This document shows, in pieces, positions 44,403 through 50,886 of a stretch of 64,000 nt of DNA. Below the pieces are notes generated by a model. That model made no database searches. It was not told where the DNA came from and saw nothing but the letters and a program-made list of their open reading frames with translations. The stretch spans positions 1-64,000 of the forward strand of contig JAKLEA010000027.1 of assembly GCA_022711755.1 (NCBI GenBank). The letters run 5' to 3'. This DNA is from Planctomycetota bacterium. GTDB taxonomy: Bacteria; Planctomycetota; Brocadiia; SM23-32; JAKLEA01. Positions within the stretch are counted from its first letter, which is position 1. Each line of letters begins with the position of its first letter. The position numbers and the translations under genes are program-made.

Positions 44403-45314
44403 TCAAAACCGCGCCTTGCGGCTGGCGAGGTAGGGCAGCAGCGCGCGATCAAAGCTCATGCTCGTGTCCACCTGCACGAAGTCAATACGCGCCTCGTAAC
44501 ACTTGCGCCGGTAATGCTCCACGAACCGCCGCATCTCCTCCAGGTAGGAATCGCGTATCGCCAGCGCGTCCACGTCGAGGTGCTCCCCCGTCTCCGGGTC
44601 CACGAAGCGCGTGAGGCGCGAGAACGGGAACCCCGCCTCCGCCTCGTCAAGCACCTGGAAGATGATGACGTCGTGCCCGCGATACCTGACGTGGTGAAGG
44701 CTCTCGATAACCGCCTCCGGCTCCGCCAGAAGGTCCGTGAAGATCATGACCATGCTGCGCTTGGGGATGATCTCCGCGACGTTGTGCAGCGCCTTCGGCA
44801 GGTTGGTCTTCCGGTGCCGATGAGCCCGCGCAAGCATTCCGAGGATGTCCGAAAGGTGCTTGAGCTTGCTTTTCGCCGGAAGAAAGCCGGTGGGTTCCTC
44901 GTCGAACGTCACAAGCCCCACGGCGTCCTGCTGGTGGACCATCAGGTAGCCGATTGAGGCGGCAAGGCAGATGGCGTAATCAAGCTTTGTGAACTCCTGC
45001 CGATACGTGTACGCCATTGACTCGCTGGCGTCCAGAACGAGGTAGCACCGCATGTTCGTCTCGGCGTGGAAACGCTTGATGTAGTAGCGGTCCGTCCGGG
45101 CGTAGACGTTCCAGTCAAGGTCCTTGATATCGTCGCCGACGGCGTAACGGCGATGTTCGCTGAATTCAGAGCTGAAGCCCTGATACGGACTGCTGTGAAG
45201 CCCGGCAAGAAAGCCCTGCACGATGAACCTTGCCCGGAGATCGAGCCGGGAGACCTTCTGTATGATCTCCGGACGCAGGTAAGTCTCGGCGGTTTCCGTC
45301 TTGCCCATCGGCAT
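44403..45314 (-). CDS. DUF58 domain protein
   Basis: 303 residues. DUF58 core EFSEHRRYAVGDDIKDLDWNVYARTDRYYIKRF followed by a von Willebrand-like fold with LVLDASESMAY (DxSxS MIDAS) and IFTDLLAEP. Such proteins accompany MoxR AAA ATPases in chaperone-like systems; no MoxR gene is in this window. The C-terminal half carries FVDPETGEHLDVDALAIRDSY. A start at the first ATG is used, an in-frame ATG six bases later is possible. Neighbours are sugar genes. Confidence 0.85.
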   Translation of the reverse strand: MPMGKTETAETYLRPEIIQKVSRLDLRARFIVQGFLAGLHSSPYQGFSSEFSEHRRYAVGDDIKDLDWNVYARTDRYYIKRFHAETNMRCYLVLDASESMAYTYRQEFTKLDYAICLAASIGYLMVHQQDAVGLVTFDEEPTGFLPAKSKLKHLSDILGMLARAHRHRKTNLPKALHNVAEIIPKRSMVMIFTDLLAEPEAVIESLHHVRYRGHDVIIFQVLDEAEAGFPFSRLTRFVDPETGEHLDVDALAIRDSYLEEMRRFVEHYRRKCYEARIDFVQVDTSMSFDRALLPYLASRKARF

Positions 45315-45323
45315 CTCGTATGC

Positions 45324-45351
45324 GTAGGGGCACGTTGCAACGTGCCCCTAC
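45324..45351. repeat. 28-bp perfect palindrome
   Basis: GTAGGGGCACGTTG (45324-45337) is the exact complement of CAACGTGCCCCTAC (45338-45351), without a spacer. GTAGGGGC...GCCCCTAC-type palindromes are dispersed in many bacterial genomes. Lies between the DUF58 start and the epimerase stop. Confidence 0.8.
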
Positions 45352-45360
45352 ACCAATGCA

Positions 45361-45384
45361 GGGCGCGTCTTCCCGCGCCCCTAC
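45361..45384. repeat. Second GGGCGCG palindrome unit
   Basis: GGGCGCG (45361-45367) and CGCGCCC (45374-45380) with a 6-base loop, followed by CTAC. It resembles the neighbouring palindrome and contributes the TAG stop codon (45383-45381) of the epimerase gene. Confidence 0.65.
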
Positions 45385-46199
45385 AGCATCGCCCGTATTG
45401 CGGCCAGGTTTTCCGGCGTCTGTTCCGGTTTGACCTTGCCGCTCGGCTCGAACTCCAGCATCCCGGAATATCCGGCCTTGTCCAGAATCCGCATTATCTC
45501 GGCCCACCCGGTCAGCCCCGCGCCGACCTTGCAGTATTCGTACGGCGGATGCGCCCCGTTCTCCTCCTCATGCAGGTCCTTGACGTGGCAATGGACCGAA
45601 TAACCCGCCAGCAGCTTCGTGGCCGCCACTGCGTCAAGGCGCGCAATCAGGAAGTTGCCCGGATCGGGCGTCACCTTCAACCGGTCCTCGCCGACCGTCT
45701 TGACCATCTTTGCAAGCTCTTCGGCCCTGCCGCAGAGCTTTCCCGCGTTCTCAATCGTGAACGCTATCCCCGACTCCGCCGCCAGCGAACATGCCTTGTC
45801 CAGACCGTCCGCGAAGCGCGTGAACGCCTCCGGCCCCTCGTTGGTGTGCTGCCCGCCATAGCTGAAAAGTATTTTCGCGCCGAAAAGCTCGCAACCCTCA
45901 AGGGCGATGCGTATCCGGTCAAGGGAATCTGCCCGGACGGCCGCATCGCCGGAAACCAGGTCGGTCCTGACGCTGACGACGGGCAGGCCTATACCCAGAT
46001 CGTGCAGCCGTTTGGCGATATCGGATACGCTCAATTTCGCGCCCTTCGTGCGGCTCAAGTCAACGTAATCGAGCAGGTCAATGGTCTGCAATCCGGCGTC
46101 GCGCCACTTGCGCAGCGAGTCCCACCACGGCCCGTCGTTGATCGCGCTGTGCGCAGACTGCATCACGCCGAGGGTTATGCGTTTTGAGAAATCGCTCAT
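45381..46199 (-). CDS. Sugar phosphate isomerase/epimerase (xylose isomerase-like TIM barrel)
   Basis: 272 residues with GGAGG before the ATG. Family pattern: FSKRITLGVMQSAHSAINDG, VVSVRTDLVSG, ILFSYGGQHTNEGPEA, FTIENAGKLCGRAEEL, VTPDPGNFLIA, VHCHVKDLHEEENGAHPP and GMLEFEPSG. The Glu, Asp, His and Glu in these last motifs match the metal-binding set of the xylose isomerase-like superfamily. It isomerises or epimerises a sugar or inositol. Its stop codon lies in an intergenic repeat. Upstream are MttB-like and NagB-like genes on the same strand. Confidence 0.82.
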   Translation of the reverse strand: MSDFSKRITLGVMQSAHSAINDGPWWDSLRKWRDAGLQTIDLLDYVDLSRTKGAKLSVSDIAKRLHDLGIGLPVVSVRTDLVSGDAAVRADSLDRIRIALEGCELFGAKILFSYGGQHTNEGPEAFTRFADGLDKACSLAAESGIAFTIENAGKLCGRAEELAKMVKTVGEDRLKVTPDPGNFLIARLDAVAATKLLAGYSVHCHVKDLHEEENGAHPPYEYCKVGAGLTGWAEIMRILDKAGYSGMLEFEPSGKVKPEQTPENLAAIRAML

Positions 46200-46267
46200 C
46201 GTCAGTCCTCCGGGATCGTTTGATTCAGATCATCATGCGCAACTGCGCCAAAGATGGCCTTTCTCTT

Positions 46268-46342
46268 CCCCTCATCCACCGCAAGCGGTTCCCCTTCTCC
46301 CCAGGGAGAAGGTGGCGGTCCAAGAGGCCGACGGATGAGGGG
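46268..46342. repeat. CCCCTCATCC inverted-repeat element
   Basis: CCCCTCATCC (46268-46277) pairs with GGATGAGGGG (46333-46342); an inner hairpin CCTTCTCCC/GGGAGAAGG (46293-46301 and 46304-46312) has a 2-base loop. A nested pair like this is a familiar dispersed repeat in bacterial chromosomes. It fills the gap between the MttB-like and epimerase genes. Confidence 0.7.
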
Positions 46343-46368
46343 ACGCAGTAATAGCACGTGCATCATGC

Positions 46369-47781
46369 TCATTGCAACTCGCGGGCGGCCCGTTCGACTA
46401 CTTTCCGCATCGCCGCCAGCTTGCCGGGGTCAACCTTCGGCATTTCATGGCCGGCGACAAGGGCGTCCGCCTTCGCCTGGCATTTCAGCATCGTCTCCCG
46501 TTCAGATTCCGCGCCTTTCCATCCGCTGCGGTCAATTATCTGCGGACACCACAGGGCGTCCCGGAAATGCCCGAACGTGTGATCCGAATCAAGGTAGTAG
46601 CGCTTCGTGCCGAAACCGATTTCGAGCATCGTGTCCAGCGCCAGCGTTTCAGGCGTAACCTCGACCGCGCCGCCGAGGAATCCGAGCGACTCGACCAGTT
46701 CTCTTTCGAGGATCAACTGCGCCGGACAGATAGTCTTTCCGTTGTCGAACATGCCCTGGCCAACGCCGGGATGGCTGCCCGTGAATGCCGCAATTGTCAT
46801 GGACTTGTACGCTTTCTCAAGCGCGGCATACATTCCCGGAGCGCGGCAATCGCAGTACTCCCCGCAGCTTGCCGAAATCGTGATCCCCGTCCACCTTCTC
46901 AGAAATTCCACGACCGCGAAGACGCGATACATCGAATCCGGGTTCGAGTAGCTGACCGACCCGGTTCGCATGTCCAGCGTCCCCGCCCACATTGAACCGC
47001 CCAGCCCGACCTTCGGATTGAGCGCCCTGCCTACGATCCAGGTTGCGACGATCTCCGCCGCTGCCATTGCAACGTATCCGGCGACCGTGACGGGCGCCGT
47101 CGCGCCGGAAACCGCCATCGAGGTCAGCCCGATGTTATGCCCCAGCCGCGCCATCATGGCCAGGCGATCGGCCACGTCCCTGTCGAATCTGAGCGGGTGT
47201 GCGAAGCAGATCGCCCCGAGTGAAAACCAGTCCTTGATTCCAAGGATTTCACCCATCTCGATCAGGTAATCAACCTGCCTGACGTTCCATGCGAAAGCCG
47301 GGCCGGGGCGATGCGCGTATTCGGCCAGCAGCATCGCGGCCTCAAGCGGCTCTACTATCGGCGGAACGTCCGTAAGCAGCAGCGAATGCCCGATTCCGTC
47401 GTCGCGGTGCAGCATGTCCCCCAGCTTCGCCATGTAGACGAAGTCGCGCTTGTTGCCCCTGCGCCGTTCGCCGGTCGGGTAATCATGGAAGAACTGCGCC
47501 ACCTGGGTCCCGACGCCGGGCGGTTCCGTTCCGCCGAAACGGGGGGCGTCATCAGCGGACGATCTTGCGAACTCCCAGCGAAGCTCCTCGGCAAATCGGG
47601 CCGTGAGTTTCGGCGGGAAAGAGGCAATCTGCGCGGAATGATCCACCCTTGCGCCCCAACGCTCCAGCGCTTCGAGCATCTCCCGATTCTGACACATGAT
47701 CCCGATGCGTTCGAGGATTACTGCCAGCGCTTCGGCGATCTGCCCGACGCCGCCGTCCGTCAACAGGCTTTTCTGAAACAT
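46369..47781 (-). CDS. MttB-family trimethylamine methyltransferase-like protein, non-pyrrolysine
   Basis: 470 residues from ATG 47781, with GGGAGGAGGG upstream; the frame is open further but that part is not conserved-looking. MttB-superfamily pattern: TDGGVGQIAEALAVILERIG, SLLLTDVPPIVEPLEAAMLL, WNVRQVDYLIEMGEILG, LTSMAVSGATAPVTVAGYVA and PALILERELVESL-type PAQLILERELVESLGF. The frame has no in-frame UAG, so no pyrrolysine; non-Pyl relatives (MtgB type) demethylate glycine betaine or other quaternary amines with a corrinoid protein. No corrinoid protein gene is nearby. Confidence 0.82.
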   Translation of the reverse strand: MFQKSLLTDGGVGQIAEALAVILERIGIMCQNREMLEALERWGARVDHSAQIASFPPKLTARFAEELRWEFARSSADDAPRFGGTEPPGVGTQVAQFFHDYPTGERRRGNKRDFVYMAKLGDMLHRDDGIGHSLLLTDVPPIVEPLEAAMLLAEYAHRPGPAFAWNVRQVDYLIEMGEILGIKDWFSLGAICFAHPLRFDRDVADRLAMMARLGHNIGLTSMAVSGATAPVTVAGYVAMAAAEIVATWIVGRALNPKVGLGGSMWAGTLDMRTGSVSYSNPDSMYRVFAVVEFLRRWTGITISASCGEYCDCRAPGMYAALEKAYKSMTIAAFTGSHPGVGQGMFDNGKTICPAQLILERELVESLGFLGGAVEVTPETLALDTMLEIGFGTKRYYLDSDHTFGHFRDALWCPQIIDRSGWKGAESERETMLKCQAKADALVAGHEMPKVDPGKLAAMRKVVERAARELQ

Positions 47782-47854
47782 CGGCACCCTCCTCCCTTTT
47801 TGGAGCGCTGAGGCTTTGCTTACCGAAGCTCTGCTTACCGCGCCTTCTATTGCG

Positions 47855-48811
47855 TCAATTGCATTCCGGCTCCAACGGCCCGGCCAGTTCGTCAAGGTAG
47901 AACAGTTTGCCCGGAAGCGTGGGCATGAAGGTGGAGGTCAGCCACGGCGAAGGCTCGTGATGCAGCGTGAGCCGGAAGGACATGGCCTGCCACGTCATGC
48001 CGCGCGAAAGCGTGCCGTCGCATCCGCCGATGATCGCGTCCGCCTTCAGGAAAAGGCCGGGGCCGATCGTGTTGGCGAAAGCGGGAACGAGCGTTGTCCG
48101 GCTCTTGAAGCTGGTGATTGCGTTCTGTTCGATGGTGAGCGGATGCAGCTTCGCGCCCAGGCGGTGCGTCGCTGCCTTCCATGCGTCGAGGCTCTCATAC
48201 TCGGCGGCGAAGTGCGGCTCCCAGAAGGCGATGTGGCAGACGCGCCCCACGCCGAAGACGACAACCAGCTTCGCCCCCCCCTTGCGCAGCGACTCGATCT
48301 GCCCCGGGTATTTAGGGAGCGAATTCCGCACAGCGAAATGCCGCTGCTTCTTTGGAACGGTCAGGCTTCCGAGCGGGCCGTAGAACGCCTGCTCCATTGC
48401 GCACTGGAACGCCCCCGGATTGTCCGGCGGAAGCGTGTTGCCCTCCCCGTCGCTCCATTCGTCCATGTTGAAGCCGTGGACGTGCTTGCATGAAACGCCC
48501 CACTCCTTCAGGAAGAAGACGGCCCAGCGATACATGCCCATCGGACCGACCGGCAGGATGAAGGCGACCTCCCTCCCGTCCTTCGCCGCCTGCGATATCT
48601 GCAACGCGATTTCATGGCCCATCATCGTGTCGAAATCGCCTAGAGAGGCGCATCGGACGGGGCTGAAGTTCTTATTCCACCATTTCTCCCTTGCGCCGAT
48701 CTGCTCGGCGGGGCGTGCGCAGATTTCGTCGAACTTCTTCAGGTCCCAGCCCTTGGGGAAGAATCCTTCAAGGAGCGAGCCTTTGAGCGTGGAACAGAGG
48801 TCAAGTCCCAT
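47855..48811 (-). CDS. Divergent glucosamine-6-phosphate deaminase/isomerase-like protein
   Basis: 318 residues from ATG 48811, with GGGGAT upstream. NagB-like motifs VAFILPVGPMGMYRW, HVHGFNMDEWSDGEG (Asp72 equivalent kept) and VVVFGVGRVCHIAFWEP. The last aligns with the E. coli segment GVGNDGHIAFNEP; the Asp that starts the catalytic Asp-His-Glu triad is replaced by Val, whereas His and Glu remain. C-terminal LTLHHEPSPWLTSTF is not usual for NagB. It may act on another sugar phosphate or have lost ring-opening ability. Promoter at 48899-48926. Confidence 0.7.
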   Translation of the reverse strand: MGLDLCSTLKGSLLEGFFPKGWDLKKFDEICARPAEQIGAREKWWNKNFSPVRCASLGDFDTMMGHEIALQISQAAKDGREVAFILPVGPMGMYRWAVFFLKEWGVSCKHVHGFNMDEWSDGEGNTLPPDNPGAFQCAMEQAFYGPLGSLTVPKKQRHFAVRNSLPKYPGQIESLRKGGAKLVVVFGVGRVCHIAFWEPHFAAEYESLDAWKAATHRLGAKLHPLTIEQNAITSFKSRTTLVPAFANTIGPGLFLKADAIIGGCDGTLSRGMTWQAMSFRLTLHHEPSPWLTSTFMPTLPGKLFYLDELAGPLEPECN

Positions 48812-49122
48812 CCCGAATCCCCTTTCGCGCAAATGACGATGCAACCGGGCGCGGGAACGCGATCCCTGCGCGCTCCCGCCCGATTTCAAGCGGATGTCAT
48901 CATATGCCGCAGAGGGGCTTTGTCAACAGAACGACGAACCGTATCTCCAGCGCCAGCCGTTTCCGCCACAGCCAATCCCGCGAAATCTGCTTTGCATAAA
49001 CACCCGCCGCGGAATAGCATCTCTGCACCCGCACTTGTAAGGCGCGCGCGGCGCGGCGGCGATGCCGCAAGCCGCGCACACGCGGAACCTCAACGACTTC
49101 GCCATTTCTCCCGGAGGATCAG
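48812..49122. other. Intergenic region between divergent NagB-like and UroD-like genes
   Basis: About 310 bases. It holds the NagB-like promoter (48899-48926); nothing else stands out and no plus-strand promoter is clear. Confidence 0.5.
48899..48926 (-). promoter_or_regulatory. Near-consensus sigma-70 promoter of the NagB-like operon
   Basis: Minus strand TTGACA (48926-48921), 16-base spacer, TATGAT (48904-48899). Transcript would start about 80 bases before the ATG at 48811. Confidence 0.6.
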
Positions 49123-50082
49123 ATGGGCGCTCACGAAGACCGCATCAAGGCAATGGAGTTCGACCACCCGGAGTTCATCCCCATCGGCGTGGGACTTCTC
49201 CCCGCGACGTGGATCAGCTACCGCGAAAAGCTTGAGGAGATCATCAGCCGGCATCCCATAATCTTCGGGGAATACGCCAAAGGAAGCCGCGACTTCGACG
49301 CCGTCAGCGGCCTTTACGTCGAGGGCGAGCAGACCGACGCCTGGGGTTGCCAGTGGAAGAACATCCGCAAGGGCTGCGACGCAATGTGCGTCGGCCACCC
49401 CATCCCGACGCGGGAGGCTGTTCATACATACAAGCCCCCGGCCCCCGGAGCTGGGCTACCGCACGGCTTCATGTACATGCGCCTGTTCTACCTGCGCGGA
49501 TTCGAAGAGGTTATGGTTGACTTCGCCGAGGAGCCGCCCGAGTTGCAGATGCTCATTGACATGGTCTGCGAATACAACTGCGGCGAGGTGCGCAAAATGT
49601 GCGAAAATAAACTACCGAAGATAGTCGGCTTTGGCGACGACCTTGGGATGCAGCACGCCCTGCCCATCTCCCCGGCCAAATGGCACAAGTACCTCACCCC
49701 CTGTTTCAAAAAGATATACGGAATCGTCCACGCGGCCGGAAGTTCCGTCTACATGCACACGGACGGCTGTATCATCCCGATCATCAGCGAACTGATCGAA
49801 TGCGGAGTCAACGTCGTCAACCCGCAGATTCGCGCCAACGGGCTGGACAACCTGGCGCGTGAATGCCGCGGCAAGGTCTGTGTGAACCTCGACCTGGACC
49901 GCCAGATGTTCCCGTTCTGCAAGCCGGAGGACATTGACGGGCACATCCGCGAGGCTGTGGAAAAGCTCTCTCTGCCCGAAGGCGGGCTTTGGATCAGTGC
50001 GGAATGCGGCCCGGATGTTCCGCTGGAAACCATCGAGGCGATCTGCGTCGCGCTGGAGAAATACAGGGCGTACTACAGGTAG
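49123..50082 (+). CDS. UroD-superfamily protein (methyltransferase-like)
   Basis: 319 residues; GGAGG precedes the ATG. The C-terminal half is the UroD/MtaA-like barrel: FYLRGFEEVMVDFAEEPPEL, LPKIVGFGDDLGMQHALPIS, IYGIVHAAGSSVYMHTDG, ECGVNVVNPQIRANGLDN and GLWISAECGPDVPLETI. HTDG and the final AEC(G) segment are in the positions of the metal ligands in corrinoid methyltransferases. Substrate unknown. Neighbours include the NagB-like and MttB-like genes, transcribed in the opposite direction. Confidence 0.8.
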   Translation: MGAHEDRIKAMEFDHPEFIPIGVGLLPATWISYREKLEEIISRHPIIFGEYAKGSRDFDAVSGLYVEGEQTDAWGCQWKNIRKGCDAMCVGHPIPTREAVHTYKPPAPGAGLPHGFMYMRLFYLRGFEEVMVDFAEEPPELQMLIDMVCEYNCGEVRKMCENKLPKIVGFGDDLGMQHALPISPAKWHKYLTPCFKKIYGIVHAAGSSVYMHTDGCIIPIISELIECGVNVVNPQIRANGLDNLARECRGKVCVNLDLDRQMFPFCKPEDIDGHIREAVEKLSLPEGGLWISAECGPDVPLETIEAICVALEKYRAYYR

Positions 50083-50106
50083 GACGGATGCTCGCTTGGC
50101 AGGCGT

Positions 50107-50724
50107 CTACGAACTCAGTTTCTTCGCAATCCCGGCGACGTGCCTCCCCTGGAATCTTGCAATGGCCAGTTCATTCTCAGACGGCAGCCGCGATCCGTCC
50201 GGGCCGGCCAGCGTCGTCGCGCCGTATGGCGTCCCCCCTGTTATCTCGCTCATGTTCACCAGTCCCTGTTGCGAGTACGGCACGCCGACCACGATCATGC
50301 CGTGATGGAACAGCGTGGAATGGAAGCTCGTGATCGTGGTTTCCTGCCCGCCGTGCTGGGTGGCCGTGCTTGCGAAAACGCTGCCGACCTTGCCGATGAG
50401 CGCCCCCTTCATCCACAGCCCGCCCGTGCGATCCAGGAAGTTGCGCATCTGCGCCGCCATGTTCCCGAAGCGCGTCGGCGTGCCGAAGATTATCGCGTCC
50501 GCTTCGGCAAGCCGTTCAGGTTCCGCCATCGGGATGTGCGCGAACGCCTTCCGCGCTGCTTTCGCGCCTATCTTCTCCAGAATATCGTCCGGCATCAGTT
50601 CCGGAACCTGGAAGAGCGAAACTTCGACTCCCTCGACCTCGCGCGCGCCCTGCGCGACCGCCTCCGCCATGCGGTAGACGTGACCGTACGTGCTGTAGAA
50701 AACTACCTGGACTTTAGTTGGCAT
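50107..50724 (-). CDS. wrbA: NAD(P)H:quinone oxidoreductase WrbA
   Basis: 205 residues from ATG 50724, with AAGGAGG upstream. Flavodoxin-like FMN loop VVFYSTYGHVYRMAEAVAQGA, then GTPTRFGNMAAQMRNFLDRTGGLW, SVFASTATQHGGQETTITSF, and HGMIVVGVPYSQQGL. All are standard WrbA features. It reduces quinones by two electrons in the cytoplasm, protecting against redox cycling. Monocistronic. Confidence 0.95.
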   Translation of the reverse strand: MPTKVQVVFYSTYGHVYRMAEAVAQGAREVEGVEVSLFQVPELMPDDILEKIGAKAARKAFAHIPMAEPERLAEADAIIFGTPTRFGNMAAQMRNFLDRTGGLWMKGALIGKVGSVFASTATQHGGQETTITSFHSTLFHHGMIVVGVPYSQQGLVNMSEITGGTPYGATTLAGPDGSRLPSENELAIARFQGRHVAGIAKKLSS

Positions 50725-50822
50725 TTGTCGCCTCCTTTTCACGCATCATTTATCATCCATGACGAATTGTAACCCGAAATCATTATTCCCGCCCACTCCA
50801 TCTCTTCTTATTCCAACCTCAT

Positions 50823-50870
50823 TCTTAACATTTCTTAACATCTGTGTTCATCCGCGCGCATCTGTGGCTG
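50823..50870 (-). repeat. Interspersed repeat with CTTAACAT direct copies
   Basis: TTCTTAACATTTCTTAACATC has two CTTAACAT copies, followed by ATCTGTGTTCATC and ATCTGTGGCT. This resembles the ATCTGTGTTCATCTGTGG repeat found between genes in many genomes. No coding capacity. Confidence 0.5.
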
Positions 50871-50886
50871 ACGTTCTCGTTTGAAT

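Noticed and set aside
46369..47781. Pyrrolysine in the MttB-family gene
   Set aside because: There is no in-frame UAG inside the gene, and no pyl genes are visible; it is a non-Pyl member.
47780..47857. In-frame continuation after the NagB-like TGA as a second selenoprotein
   Set aside because: The continuation reads as low-complexity Arg/Lys/Ser, runs into the MttB ribosome site and lacks a SECIS-like hairpin at the right distance.
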